Positions 1 through 8,892 of a stretch of 41,688 nt of DNA are shown piece after piece (positions within the stretch are counted from its first letter, which is position 1; each line of letters opens with the position of its first letter). The notes below the pieces were generated by a model, which was not told the DNA's origin, made no database searches, and worked only from the letters and a program-made list of their open reading frames with translations. The translations under genes and the position numbers were made by a program. Origin of the DNA: an uncultured Gemella sp. (lineage in GTDB: Bacteria; Bacillota; Bacilli; Staphylococcales; Gemellaceae); assembly GCA_927911745.1 (NCBI GenBank), contig CAKMQF010000067.1, positions 1-41,688 of the forward strand. The letters are read 5' to 3'.

Positions 1-653
1 ATCAAACTCATCAATACTTATGTAGTTTTTATACAAACAGCATTTCGTTTTTTTTAGATTATGAGCCCCAGATTTGATAGAATTCAAAATTTTTTATTTA
101 TATTATCCCAACCGTAGAAGAATACTTTCCCTTGATAATAATTCAAAAAATTATCCACAAACGGCGAATATCTAATATAACTTATACCATCGTAACTTTT
201 TAATTCTTTTATAAATTTGTTTGTATCAATTAACCAAATCAGCTTCAAACCAGCCTTCATATACCCTCTAGTTCTAGCCTTAATAAGGTCAAAAGGAATA
301 ACCGATCTTTGATACTCAAAAGCAATGCTATTATCTTTAATAAACACATCCGCTATTTGAATATCATTATTTTCCCCTGTTTTAAAAATATGTTCGACTT
401 CCACATTACGATATTTTTTTCTAAAATGTTCGTAAAGATCTTTCTTCGCTTCTAGATGCTCACTACTCTCCTTCTTATAAGTTTCAAACTCACAAGAGCA
501 ATTTTTAGCATGAGCAAAATGCGATTGAATCTTCACTCCTTTTTTGAAAATTACTTTTCCCCCACATATTGGACAGTGATACTCTTTATTCTTTTCTATA
601 TCCTTATCCAATGCATTAAAAACTTCGTCTTTACTATCGTATGCTACGTACAT
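1..653 (-). CDS. coiA: CoiA-like competence protein (frameshifted, cut by window edge)
   Basis: CoiA-family protein, linked in Firmicutes to DNA uptake and recombination during competence. The N-terminus has a zinc-ribbon-like CPICGGKVIFKKG followed by SHFAHAK, then an ExxxH stretch (ESSEHLEAKKDLY) and a nuclease-like core with IADVFI, IAFEYQRS and LIWLID, as in CoiA nuclease-like domains. The start ATG at 651-653 has GAGGAG just upstream. The frame meets TGA at 84-86, but adding one base to the A/T run near 87-100 keeps it open to base 1 (ILNSIKSGAHNLKK...). So the 189 residues before the stop are not the natural end. Family members are usually over 300 residues. It is probably co-transcribed with the small gene at 724-1004 and rlmA. 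Family assignment is fairly sure; its role here is inferred. Confidence 0.75.
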
Positions 654-723
654 AATGTTTCTCCTCTTTTTTTCTGTACTACAATTACAAACTACTTCTA
701 ACGCCTCTTATTCAATTGTCAAT

Positions 724-1004
724 TTATTTTAAATACCTATATTTTCTATAAACAGAATCATCAACTTCTACTTCTATAAAATTCGTAAGATCCATCCACG
801 TAATCTCATTTTCATGATTATCACTATCTACTAAGTAAATCTTACTACCCTTCTCACATAGATAAAAAGTTTTTTCTGTCTGTCATACATCCCTTGCATA
901 AAGTCCATATCCTCTTCTAAAGAAAAGTCAAGACATCTTTTATACCAAGGTGCCTTTGCATGTTTTTTCACCTCTACTACATGATCGTATTTACTTGCGT
1001 TCAT
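724..1004 (-). CDS. Small unknown protein, one-base deletion
   Basis: The ATG at 1002-1004 follows a strong GGAGGAG ribosome site with good spacing. As written, the frame stops after 57 codons. Adding one A in the AAAAAA run near 870 gives a 93-residue protein (MNASKYDHVVEVKK..., then KTFYLCEKGSKIYLVD, ...DDSVYRKYRYLK) ending at TAA 724-726. The restored part is acidic, rich in aromatic residues and has no membrane segment or signal peptide. It contains the pattern FYLCEKGSKIYLVDSD. I do not recognise the family. It lies between rlmA (45 bases upstream) and coiA (70 bases downstream) on the same strand, so an operon is likely. The coding call rests on the ribosome site, the correct length arithmetic after repair and the protein-like composition. 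Confidence 0.6.
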
Positions 1005-1049
1005 AATATCTCCTCCTTCATAAAATTTTTCCCCTTTATCAAACTTATA

Positions 1050-1865
1050 TTACCTTTTACAAACTAAAAGCTCCAAATCTATCGTAATTTCTTTTAGTTT
1101 ATCTATATCAGCATCTGTGATAACTTTAGAAAACGTTAAAGGTGTCATCTTTAAAAAACTTGCTGCCTGCGTCTGTGTTAATTCAAATGTATCGCTTACC
1201 GTTATCCTCTCCACGATAGTACAATTCTCCTCGATTAGACTTACAGTATCACTATTCGTATATTCCTTACCACCAATCAACTCTCTAATCTCTCTTAGAT
1301 AATTAGCATTCGGAATAACCTTAATCAAATACCCTTCATCTCCAAGCACTCTGAAAAACTCTTCATAATTCGCCGGTGTTAATATATTCAAGATACACGA
1401 AACACTGCCCTCTTTGAACGGAAGATTAGCTAAGTTAGCAACCATATACGGATTCAATTTATCCTCTTTAACAGCTAGTTCTATCGCATCCTTACTGTTA
1501 TCTAGACCATAAAAATATTTCTCAGGAAATACCGTCTTTAACTTCTTGATGTAATAACCTTCTCCACAACCGATATCCAGTACAATACCTTCAGCATACT
1601 TTTCTACTAAATTTTGGATGTTTTTTAAAACATTCTCATAAAAATCATTACTAAAAACTTCGCTACGAGCTTTAAACAGCTCTTCACTATATTTTGTAGG
1701 TTTATAATTATTTATTAAATGGATATATCCTTTTTTAGAAAAATCATAACGATGATTATTACTACAAACCAAGCTAATATTCTCTATACAAGACTCTGAT
1801 AAACACTTTGGACAAAGGTATATTTTTTCTTGATTAAACTTCTTTATTACATTCTCTATTTTCAT
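1050..1865 (-). CDS. rlmA: 23S rRNA (guanine-N1)-methyltransferase RlmA
   Basis: SAM-dependent methyltransferase of the RlmA family, which in Gram-positives (RlmA-II/TlrB type) methylates N1 of a guanine in 23S rRNA helix 35. The N-terminal zinc finger is visible as CPKC (about residues 18-21) followed by C34 and H38 in LVCSNNHRYDFSKKGYIHL. The SAM motif I is VLDIGCGEGYY (about 95-105), followed by GLDNSKDAIELAVK and the ANLANLPF segment typical of this family. 271 residues is normal for RlmA. Start ATG 1863-1865 has only a weak GAGGCG upstream. It is intact. It precedes the small gene at 724-1004 and coiA on the same strand. The exact target base (G745 or G748 type) is not decided by sequence alone. 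Confidence 0.85.
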   Translation of the reverse strand: MKIENVIKKFNQEKIYLCPKCLSESCIENISLVCSNNHRYDFSKKGYIHLINNYKPTKYSEELFKARSEVFSNDFYENVLKNIQNLVEKYAEGIVLDIGCGEGYYIKKLKTVFPEKYFYGLDNSKDAIELAVKEDKLNPYMVANLANLPFKEGSVSCILNILTPANYEEFFRVLGDEGYLIKVIPNANYLREIRELIGGKEYTNSDTVSLIEENCTIVERITVSDTFELTQTQAASFLKMTPLTFSKVITDADIDKLKEITIDLELLVCKR

Positions 1866-2021
1866 TAAAACGCCTCTATACTTTCTAAGTTTATTGTATC
1901 AAATTTCTTTCAATATTGATAGCGAAAAACAGCTAAAATATTAGAAAATTTCATTTTTTTCAGTTTTCTTCAAAACTTTATTTTTATTAGCTAATTACCG
2001 ATTTCATCCCACTATTTTAAA

Positions 2022-2066
2022 ACAAAAAATGACGACAGCTTTCCACAGAATATTTTTATCGTCATT
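2022..2066 (-). terminator. Probable terminator after tadA
   Basis: Inverted repeat AATGACGA (2028-2035) and TCGTCATT (2059-2066) with a loop of about 23 bases. On the minus strand it is followed by a T7 run. It lies about 80 bases past the tadA stop. The stem is short, so confidence is moderate. Confidence 0.5.
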
Positions 2067-2145
2067 ATATTTATATATTAATATTTTTTATTATTTTATA
2101 AGGGGGGGATTATATCGTTTTAAGTTTTATAAATATATTAAAATA

Positions 2146-2610
2146 TTATTTCTTTTTCTTCTCTCTTAACTCTTTAAAAAAGTTCTTCATTAGCATAGAG
2201 CACTCTTCTTCAAGCACCCCAGAGATAACCTTAGCCTGATGATTGAATTTATTCTCAGCCACCAAATCAATACAACTACCACAGCAACCGTACTTAGGAT
2301 CACTCGCACCATAAATAACATTTTCAACTCTAGCTTGAACAATAGCACCACTGCACATAACACACGGCTCTACAGTAGTATACAAATAACTATTGTCAAG
2401 TCTCCAAAAACCTTGTTTTTCACAACCTTCTTTAATAACTAACATCTCTGCGTGGTTCAACGCCTGTTGATTTTCTTCACGAGTATTATGAGCCTTTGCA
2501 ACAACCTTATCATCAACAACTAGCACAGCTCCTATTGGGACTTCTCCTTTAGTATAAGCTATCCGCGCCTCTTCTAATGCCAACTCCATATAATAAGAAT
2601 GATCTTTCAC
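2146..2610 (-). CDS. tadA: tRNA-specific adenosine deaminase TadA
   Basis: Zinc-dependent deaminase that converts the wobble adenosine of tRNA-Arg(ACG) to inosine; essential in most bacteria. The HAE motif is at residues 53-55 and PCVMC at 82-86, the zinc ligands and proton-shuttling glutamate of the CDA fold. The GASDPKYGCCGS segment after it is typical of TadA rather than of cytosine or guanine deaminases. 154 residues is normal. The start is GTG at 2608-2610, chosen because GGAAGGA lies 7 bases upstream. An extended -10 (TGATATAAT, TATAAT at 2647-2652) upstream suggests its own promoter. It is intact, with a lysine-rich tail. A stem-loop at 2022-2066 probably ends the transcript. Confidence 0.93.
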   Translation of the reverse strand: MKDHSYYMELALEEARIAYTKGEVPIGAVLVVDDKVVAKAHNTREENQQALNHAEMLVIKEGCEKQGFWRLDNSYLYTTVEPCVMCSGAIVQARVENVIYGASDPKYGCCGSCIDLVAENKFNHQAKVISGVLEEECSMLMKNFFKELREKKKK

Positions 2611-2708
2611 ACCACTACATCCTTCCGCAAATATTTATTCCAATTAATTATATCATATTTAGAAATCATTAGGGGAGTAAATTACAAAGTTACCAACATC
2701 AATTAAAT

Positions 2709-2754
2709 AAAAAAGACTTAACAAAATTAATTTCAAAACTGATTTTGTTAAGTC
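2709..2754 (-). terminator. Rho-independent terminator of the ydcF-like gene
   Basis: Perfect 13-bp stem GACTTAACAAAAT (2715-2727) and ATTTTGTTAAGTC (2742-2754) followed on the minus strand by TTTTTT. It sits 15 bases after the stop of the 2769-3806 gene. Confidence 0.85.
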
Positions 2755-2768
2755 AATCCTCTTAAATT

Positions 2769-3806
2769 CTAGCGATAGTAAATCCAATAATATATTTCCA
2801 CAAATAGAACAGTTGCTATAAACAAGAATGTCAAGACACCTAGAACTATAGCGTGTATTTTCCTTTTGAAATATAGATATCCTATAAATTCTCTAATGAA
2901 AGCATTAAGACTGAAATAGAACTTTGTCGGCGCTCCATAACCAATACATCTAAAACCTAGAGTCCTTGCTTGGACTAATGCTCGGTAGACGTGATAATAA
3001 TTCGTTACAACTGCGAAACTTTTATCAACCGGAATAAATTTCTTTGAAAAAATAATATTTTCTTCTGTAGAAGTTGATTTATCTTCTAGAATTATATCTT
3101 TTTCATCAACACCTTGCTCGAGAGCATAATTTTTCATCGCGAATGCTTCAGATACTACTTCATCAGGGCCCTGACCTCCTGACATTATCAATTTACTTCC
3201 AGGATTATCTTTGTATACTTTTATCCCTTTTCTAATTCTACTAGCAAGTAACGGTGTTACTCTCTCGCCAATCAATCCTGCACCTAAAACAACTACATAA
3301 TCAATCTTTCTCGGTAGAATATTAATGAAGTTTAAGATGCTAGATACTAAATAAGACATCGCTATACATAAAAAATATAAAACTACTAAACTAACATAAA
3401 CATACAGTGTATTTAACAGAATATTATCATGTGTATAGGTAGCAACACGTGGCCAATATATAAAATAACCTACAAGTAAGAAAAACGTGGCTAAACTCAG
3501 TAGGTTTCCAATCCTTAAGCCTTCTCTTCTAATAAGCATAAATGAATTGTATAAAAACATAATTACTACTGCAATTGGTAATAATGTGAATATTACAATT
3601 GCAATAACAAGCAATACAACACCTAAGTTATAAACAAGCTGATTACCTTCGGCATTGTTAGTAATAAGCGCCATTATATAAAAAATAAAACTTAGACCTG
3701 CAGCAATAAAAAATATTCCTAAAAACAGATTTCTTCTATCGAAATACAAAACAAATAAAAATAGCAACAGAAATACTGTAAAAACTATAAAAGAACCTAT
3801 TACCAT
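2769..3806 (-). CDS. YdcF/SanA-like (DUF218) membrane protein
   Basis: 345-residue polytopic membrane protein. About five hydrophobic segments fill residues 1-160. A soluble DUF218 domain follows, beginning VVVLGAGL, with LIMSGGQGPDE, EAFAMKNYALEQGV and EDKSTSTEENIIFSK, all hallmarks of the YdcF/ElyC/SanA superfamily. A last hydrophobic helix lies near 320-340. Family members are tied to envelope or polyprenyl-carrier functions, but the reaction is not established for this subgroup. Start ATG 3804-3806 has AGGAGG upstream and a sigma-A promoter at 3839-3868. It is intact and monocistronic, with a terminator at 2709-2754. Family is sure; function is unknown. Confidence 0.82.
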   Translation of the reverse strand: MVIGSFIVFTVFLLLFLFVLYFDRRNLFLGIFFIAAGLSFIFYIMALITNNAEGNQLVYNLGVVLLVIAIVIFTLLPIAVVIMFLYNSFMLIRREGLRIGNLLSLATFFLLVGYFIYWPRVATYTHDNILLNTLYVYVSLVVLYFLCIAMSYLVSSILNFINILPRKIDYVVVLGAGLIGERVTPLLASRIRKGIKVYKDNPGSKLIMSGGQGPDEVVSEAFAMKNYALEQGVDEKDIILEDKSTSTEENIIFSKKFIPVDKSFAVVTNYYHVYRALVQARTLGFRCIGYGAPTKFYFSLNAFIREFIGYLYFKRKIHAIVLGVLTFLFIATVLFVEIYYWIYYR

Positions 3807-3838
3807 AAAAACCTCCTTCTTGCATATGTATATTATAG

Positions 3839-3868
3839 ATTATATTGCAAAATTAATATAAGTGTCAA
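3839..3868 (-). promoter_or_regulatory. Sigma-A promoter of the ydcF-like gene
   Basis: TTGACA (3863-3868 on the minus strand), 18-base spacer, TATAAT (3839-3844). Both boxes match consensus. It lies about 33 bases upstream of the start codon. Confidence 0.8.
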
Positions 3869-3913
3869 TCATGTCTGAAAATAACCTATTCTTAATTATC
3901 TTCAAATTAAATA

Positions 3914-4001
3914 TAAAAACGAGGAATATTAAATTGGTTTAAACTACCAAAAGTTACACTTTCTCGCAACCTTCTGACTATAATACAATCTACTATTCCT
4001 C
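3914..4001 (-). terminator. Possible terminator after the ABC transporter gene
   Basis: GAGGAATA (3921-3928) pairs with TATTCCTC (3994-4001) across a long loop of about 65 bases. On the minus strand the second arm is followed by GTTTTTATATTT. It is placed just after the ABC gene stop, but the loop is unusually long. Confidence 0.35.
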
Positions 4002-4011
4002 ATATTATTTT

Positions 4012-6333
4012 TTATTCAGTTCTCAGTGCTTCTACTGGATCTTTCTTCGCAGCTATTCTCGATGGAATGATACTAGCTATAAGCGTTAGTATCAAACTAA
4101 GTAGTATTAATCCAATTGATGATTGAGCATTTAGTGATGCTGTAAATGCTTCGACTTTTAACGCCTTAGCAATACTTCCACTTATTGGAACAGATAAAAG
4201 CATAGTCACCGCTACACCTACAGCACCAGAAATAAATCCGATCAACCCTGCTTCTGCGATAAAAATTCTTGTAATATCTTTTTTTCGAGCACCGATTGCA
4301 CGGAGAATTCCGATTTCCTTCGTTCTTTCTACTACAGATACATACGTTAGTATCCCTATCATAATAGATGATACAATTAACGATATTCCCGCAAATGCTG
4401 ATAATATCAACGAAATCGTATTAATCATTTGTGACATAATCGTTGTCATTTGCTTGGCTAAATCCGCATACGTAATGCTGTATTTATGATAATCTGAGCT
4501 ATCTGAACCATATTTCTCTGCTATTTTTTTATTAAAATCATTAACAACTTCTGCTATTTTATCACGATCATTGAAAGACTTCGGATAAACATTAATTGCA
4601 CTTGGAGCAGTTTTCGCCCCTAGTGTAGCAAGAACTTGTTCCGCTGTATCACTATCCATCTTCTGATTAGTTATAATATTTCTAGTTTTGTCTTTTTCTT
4701 GAGCTACTACGATATCTGACTTCGCTTCTTTTTCAATCATTGCTTTTTGTAAAACTCTTGTGTAACCAATCGTCATCTGAGGTCTAGTAAAACTATCTTT
4801 AGCTTTTAATATAGCTACGACTTTAACCTTAGTTCCTGCATCATACATTTTTGCATCAACATCTCGAGGAACGAATCTATCACCTAATTTTCTGTAATAA
4901 TTATTATTTTCTACAACACTAAACTCTTTTCCAATAACATCTTCATACTTAACCTTTGTGTTTTCATCAAATCCTAGAGCTTTCATCGTAGCTTTATCGA
5001 TTTCGTTATTCTTCGCAGTAAATAACACAACTTCATTATCGCTAGGATATTCAAAATTTTCTTTAGATGATTTCACCACTTCATATTGATTCATAATTAG
5101 GTTCTTATCTTCTGGTAATACTCCAAAAATATTATCATTCAATGAAGTTTGCTCTTGTTTTACAGCTACTACATCACCTTTTGCATTTTTAGTTAATGCT
5201 TGTAATTTATAACCTTCTGCAAAATCAATCGCAGAGTAATAATCCTTCGCATTATTTTGAATATATTTTATAAATGTTTCTCCATTCCCTAACGAATCAA
5301 CTGAGTATAAATTTCTATGCACATCTCGACGTGATTTTGGTACTAATTCTGAGCCATTAGAGTCCTTTTCTGAATTATCATCATCAACACTTAACCCAAA
5401 ATTCACCTGATTCGCACTTATCATAATCGGCATTGACGATAAATTCTCATTTTGCATCGTTTGAATATACTTATCCATCCCCGATGAAATAGCTAATACT
5501 AGACCGATGCTAATAATTCCTATACTGCTCGCAACAACCGTCATAAACGTACGGAACTTCTTCGTAAGTAGGTTCTTAAAACTAGATTTAATCGCACTAT
5601 TAAATGCCATAGCAGTTTTCTTCAAAGCAAAACCATTATCAGTGACCTCTTCAGCTACATACGGATTTGTGTCTTCTTGAATCTCTCCATCTCTAACTCG
5701 TACTATTCTATCACTGTACTCTTTTGCCAGTTCCGGATTGTGCGTTACCATTATAACCAACTTCGTCTTACTTATCTCTTTAATGAGTTCCATAATCTGA
5801 ACACTAGTCTTACTATCTAACGCTCCTGTAGGCTCATCGGCAAGAATAATCTTTGGATCAGTTACTAATGCACGAGCAATCGCCACCCTCTGCATCTGTC
5901 CTCCAGAAAGTTGATTAGGTTTTTTATACAGACGTTCCACTAATCCAACATCTTCCAGTACTTTTTTCGCCTTCTCATCATTTTCTGCATTTGACTGACC
6001 TGAGATAGATAAAGCTAATTTTACATTTTCAATAATACTTAAATGAGATATTAAATTATAACTTTGAAAGACAAAACCTATTGTCCTATTTCTATAACTA
6101 TCCCAATCTCTATCTTTAAACTCTTTAGTAGAACGCCCCATAAGAGACATATCACCAGATGTATATTTATCTAAACCACCTATGATGTTCAATAGTGTCG
6201 TTTTCCCACTTCCACTTGCTCCTAAAATCGAGACAAATTCATTTTCTCTAAAATGAATATTTACAGATTTTAGTACTTCTACTTCACTACCACCAGTATT
6301 ATACTTCTTAACTATATTTTTAAGTTCTAACAC
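4012..6333 (-). CDS. MacB-type ABC transporter, fused ATPase and permease
   Basis: One polypeptide joins an ABC ATPase and a FtsX/MacB permease. From the preferred GTG start it has 773 residues: Walker [10 protein letters not shown] at 38-46, signature LSGGQ at 142-146, Walker B ILADEP at 163-168. A membrane helix follows near 265-285 ([20 protein letters not shown]), then a large external domain of about 350 residues, then three C-terminal helices with the FtsX motif [14 protein letters not shown]. The GTG at 6331-6333 is chosen over an in-frame ATG 45 bases upstream because AGGAGGA lies 6 bases before it. It follows the sdpR/sdpI-like pair on the same strand, so it may export or resist a toxic peptide under ArsR-type control. 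That role is inference. MacB-like systems typically use lipoprotein or peptide substrates by mechanotransmission. It is intact despite its length. Confidence 0.85.
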   Translation of the reverse strand: MLELKNIVKKYNTGGSEVEVLKSVNIHFRENEFVSILGASGSGKTTLLNIIGGLDKYTSGDMSLMGRSTKEFKDRDWDSYRNRTIGFVFQSYNLISHLSIIENVKLALSISGQSNAENDEKAKKVLEDVGLVERLYKKPNQLSGGQMQRVAIARALVTDPKIILADEPTGALDSKTSVQIMELIKEISKTKLVIMVTHNPELAKEYSDRIVRVRDGEIQEDTNPYVAEEVTDNGFALKKTAMAFNSAIKSSFKNLLTKKFRTFMTVVASSIGIISIGLVLAISSGMDKYIQTMQNENLSSMPIMISANQVNFGLSVDDDNSEKDSNGSELVPKSRRDVHRNLYSVDSLGNGETFIKYIQNNAKDYYSAIDFAEGYKLQALTKNAKGDVVAVKQEQTSLNDNIFGVLPEDKNLIMNQYEVVKSSKENFEYPSDNEVVLFTAKNNEIDKATMKALGFDENTKVKYEDVIGKEFSVVENNNYYRKLGDRFVPRDVDAKMYDAGTKVKVVAILKAKDSFTRPQMTIGYTRVLQKAMIEKEAKSDIVVAQEKDKTRNIITNQKMDSDTAEQVLATLGAKTAPSAINVYPKSFNDRDKIAEVVNDFNKKIAEKYGSDSSDYHKYSITYADLAKQMTTIMSQMINTISLILSAFAGISLIVSSIMIGILTYVSVVERTKEIGILRAIGARKKDITRIFIAEAGLIGFISGAVGVAVTMLLSVPISGSIAKALKVEAFTASLNAQSSIGLILLSLILTLIASIIPSRIAAKKDPVEALRTE

Positions 6334-6406
6334 TCTATGTCCTCCTAATATATTATTAGACAAACTTAAACTTTTCACTACATAAAACTTCTCGTGTATG
6401 TAATTA

Positions 6407-6464
6407 TAGCATACAATATATCCCCATTAAAAGAATACTCTCTTCTAGGGATACATGTATGCTA
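6407..6464. repeat. Imperfect inverted repeat between sdpI-like and ABC genes
   Basis: TAGCATACAATATATCCC (6407-6424) pairs imperfectly with GGGATACATGTATGCTA (6448-6464), about 16 of 17 pairs with one bulge. There is no T-run after either arm, so it is not a standard terminator. It could be an mRNA-processing or partial-termination hairpin setting the expression ratio of the two genes. Confidence 0.55.
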
Positions 6465-6481
6465 CTTATTATAATCGATTA

Positions 6482-7097
6482 CTACGCTTTATATTTTTTA
6501 ACAAAGTAAAAAGGTAAAACCGTAGAGGCAATTGCCGAAATAATTATTAAAACTAACGCTACTGTTGAACTAAAGAATCCACTAATAAATATAGCAACTC
6601 CACTAAAGGTCATAAGCAATGCATAGGCTCTAATCACTTTTTGCTCATTGACACCTTTTTCTAAACCAAAAAGATTAAAATTGTATTTTCCCCAAAATTC
6701 TTTTTTTGGCAGATAATTACCAAGAATAATAAACACTATACCTATAACAAACGCTGTTAATTGTGTAACATTAAAATTATTATCTAAAGCATATGCTATT
6801 AATCCACCTTGAACTAGAACACTTATCAAAGGTACAATTCCCTTAATAATTAACGCACCCTTTTTAGGAGTTTTATCAAAATCTACAACTAATGAAATTA
6901 TAACCTGAACTATAGCAAAGAATATAGGAAGTTCGATAATCGCACGAGTTTTACTCACAAAATTATTAGGCTCTCCATTAAAATTGAAATGTATGGCTAT
7001 CTGTTCAGGTAACATATCATAATAATAAACTCCAATCAATATCGGCAATAAACAGATGCCGACACTTAAAAACAAACTTTTTTTTATCTACTCTCAT
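6482..7097 (-). CDS. SdpI/DUF1648-like membrane protein (start frameshifted)
   Basis: Polytopic membrane protein of about 204 residues with roughly six hydrophobic segments. The N-terminal DUF1648 signature is visible: YYDMLPEQIAIHFNFNGEPNNFVSK. The later GNYLPKKEFWGKYNFNLFGL recalls the SdpI C-terminal half. In Bacillus, SdpI gives immunity to the SdpC toxin and titrates the ArsR-type repressor SdpR. The neighbour upstream here is such an ArsR gene. The best start is ATG at 7095-7097, overlapping the sdpR-like stop, with GGAGGA at a good distance. It reaches the main frame only if the A8 run at 7078-7085 loses one base (MRVDKKSLFLSVGIC). Otherwise an in-frame TTG at 7073-7075 must serve. No SdpC-like toxin gene is present in the window. 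Confidence 0.7.
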
Positions 7098-7356
7098 CGT
7101 TTTTTCCTCCTAAACCATAGATCCAAACCAGAACTTCTTCGAATACACTAGCATTCAATTCATAGTATATAAAATTCTTATGTCTAGATTCTAATATTAA
7201 ACCTGCTTTTTTTAATTGTGTTAGATGATAGGAGACAGTAGCTCCAGATAGATTAAATTCCGAGGCTAATTCCCCTGCACTTTTCTTCTCTTCTTTCAAC
7301 ATTTCTAGTATATTTCTTCTTACTGGATCAGATATCGCCTTTAAAGTTTCACTCAT
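7084..7356 (-). CDS. ArsR-family repressor, SdpR-like
   Basis: 90-residue winged-helix regulator. The core ISDPVRRNILEMLKEEKKSAGELASEFNLSGATVSYHLTQLKKAGLILESRHKNFIYYELN is a textbook ArsR/SmtB helix-turn-helix plus wing. The cysteine metal-binding motif of ArsR/CadC members is missing (no cysteines at all), which fits the SdpR subgroup that senses through a membrane partner rather than metals. Start ATG 7354-7356 is preceded by GAGGTGA. An upstream ATG two codons away is out of frame and closes at once. It overlaps the sdpI-like start and is probably autoregulated through the two operators at 7395-7474. It likely controls sdpI-like and ABC genes as one operon. Confidence 0.85.
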   Translation of the reverse strand: MSETLKAISDPVRRNILEMLKEEKKSAGELASEFNLSGATVSYHLTQLKKAGLILESRHKNFIYYELNASVFEEVLVWIYGLGGKNDESR

Positions 7357-7394
7357 CCCATGTATATCACCTCTTTATATAACGAACTGCAATT

Positions 7395-7418
7395 CTATTT
7401 AGATATCTTTCTAAATAG
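7395..7418. promoter_or_regulatory. Operator 1 of the sdpR-like promoter
   Basis: Perfect dyad CTATTTAGA-N6-TCTAAATAG placed directly downstream of the -10 box. Identical arms recur at 7451-7474. Most likely the binding site of the adjacent ArsR-type repressor. Confidence 0.85.
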
Positions 7419-7447
7419 ATTATAACTCTACCATATATTAAAGTCAA
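7419..7447 (-). promoter_or_regulatory. Sigma-A promoter of the sdpR-sdpI-ABC operon
   Basis: TTGACT (7442-7447, minus strand), 17-base spacer, TATAAT (7419-7424). It is bracketed by the two identical dyads, so repressor binding at either site would block RNA polymerase. Confidence 0.88.
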
Positions 7448-7450
7448 GAA

Positions 7451-7474
7451 CTATTTAGAAAAATTTCTAAATAG
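7451..7474. promoter_or_regulatory. Operator 2 of the sdpR-like promoter
   Basis: Second perfect dyad CTATTTAGA-N6-TCTAAATAG, just upstream of the -35 box. Its centre is 56 bp from that of operator 1, a little over five helical turns, which would suit cooperative binding or looping. Confidence 0.85.
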
Positions 7475-7718
7475 TTCTTAGAATTTGTTTAAAACACCCT
7501 AACAACTGTACTATAAATTAAAATATTTTTATAATCATATTTTTAATAAATATAATAATATTTATCTTTGATACTTTTTATGTTAATATCTATTTTTAAA
7601 CTAATCATCTTTATCAAGCGTGTCTTTCTCTGATATTCCTAATTAGACATTATTACAACAATATTGTAAGCGCATTATTTTTATTAAATATATTTTCTGT
7701 ATTATTTTTTATCATGTG

Positions 7719-7746
7719 TTGACATAATTTGTTTTTCTGTTAAAAT
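7719..7746 (+). promoter_or_regulatory. Promoter of D-lactate dehydrogenase gene
   Basis: TTGACA (7719-7724), 16-base spacer, TAAAAT (7741-7746). The start codon is about 150 bases downstream, giving a long leader that holds a cre-like site and a long hairpin. Confidence 0.75.
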
Positions 7747-7751
7747 AAAAC

Positions 7752-7767
7752 TTGTAAGCGTTATCTA
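7752..7767 (+). promoter_or_regulatory. cre-like site (CcpA) at the ldh promoter
   Basis: TGTAAGCGTTATCT matches the Gram-positive cre consensus at all but the last base. It lies at or just past the transcription start, the classic position for repression by CcpA. A weaker half-match, TGTAAGCGCATTAT, lies near 7666-7679. Confidence 0.6.
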
Positions 7768-7797
7768 AAATGTGTTGCCACTTTTAGCAACTTTATG

Positions 7798-7866
7798 TTT
7801 TAGCTGAATACTAGATATTACTACCCATATATTTAATACAATATACTAATCTAATATTCAGCTAAA
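7798..7866 (+). promoter_or_regulatory. Long hairpin in ldh 5' leader
   Basis: TTTAGCTGAATACTAGAT pairs with ATCTAATATTCAGCTAAA (about 7798-7815 and 7849-7866) with one G-U and almost no other mismatch. It ends about 17 bases before the AAGGAG ribosome site. No T-run follows, so a 5' stabiliser or translational control element is more likely than a terminator. Confidence 0.7.
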
Positions 7867-7894
7867 ATATAAAAAAATTAAAAGGAGATTTATT

Positions 7895-8892
7895 ATGAAA
7901 TTAGCACTATTTAACTTGAGAGAAGATGAAAGACCATTGTTGATGCATGGTTGAAAGAACATCCAGAGGTGGAAGTTGATCTACATGAAGGGGAGCTTCA
8001 AGCAGAAACAAAACACCTATTAGAAGGGAAACAAGGAGCAGTAATGTTCCAAAATAGACCATTTGCTAAAGAAGTTTACGACTATGCAAAAGAGCAAGGT
8101 GTAAAAGTTATCGCAAACAGAATGGCTGGATTCGATATTTACGATATAAAATACATGCGTGAATTAGGAATTAGCATGACAAACGTTCCACGTTACTCGC
8201 CTAACGCAATTGCTGAACACGTTGTTACAACTGTTTTATACATAAGCAGAAATATTAGAAAAATTTTAAATAACGTTGAGAGACATGATTTCACATGGAA
8301 TAAAAACATTATTTCTCGCGAGCTTAGAACACTTACTGTAGGTGTCCTTGGAACAGGGAACATTGGACGTCAAGCAGCAACTTTATTTAAAGGATTAGGT
8401 TGTAAAGTTATTGGTTATGACTTATACCCTTCTGATGCAGCTCGTGAAGTATTAACATATGTTGACAGCATCGATGAATTATTAGCTCAATCTGACGTAG
8501 TTACACTTCATGTTCCTGCTACAAAAGAATATACTCACATGGTAAACGATGAATTCTTTAGCAAAATGAAAGACGGATCTATCTTCGCTAATGCCGCACG
8601 TGGTATTCTTGTTGATACTAAAGCTGTTATTCGTGCGCTTGACAGTGGTAAGCTACTAGGAGCTAGTCTTGACGTATATGAAAACGAAGGAAATTACGTT
8701 CCTAAAGACTTCTCAAATAAAGAATTCGACGATAAATTAATGCAAGAATTAATTGATAGAGACGATATAGTCTACACACCACACACTGCCTTCTACACTG
8801 AAACAGCAGTTAAAAACCTTGTAGAAGGAGCTTTAAATGCTGCAGTAGAAGTAATAACTACTGGAGACTCTCCTAATATTGTTAATAGATAA
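7895..8892 (+). CDS. ldhD: D-lactate dehydrogenase (frameshift near N-terminus)
   Basis: NAD-dependent D-2-hydroxyacid dehydrogenase that reduces pyruvate to D-lactate. ATG 7895-7897 follows AAAGGAGA. The frame breaks after MKLALFNLREDER. Adding one base after CC near 7936 joins PIVDAWLKEHPEVEVDLHEG, giving 332 residues, the usual family size. Visible motifs are the Rossmann GVLGTGNIGRQA (about 150), the active-site arginine in FANAARG, the glutamate in LDVYENE, and the catalytic histidine in YTPHTAFYTETA. This is the D-isomer enzyme family, unrelated to L-LDH. The cre-like promoter and leader hairpin point to carbon-dependent control. A terminator at 9002-9056 ends the unit. Substrate is inferred from close resemblance to lactobacillar D-LDH; a related hydroxyacid is possible. 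Confidence 0.9.

Noticed and set aside
7500..7718. Gene in the AT-rich gap between sdpR-like and ldh genes
   Set aside because: No frame with a start, ribosome site and protein-like composition on either strand. Only a weak cre half-site was seen near 7666.
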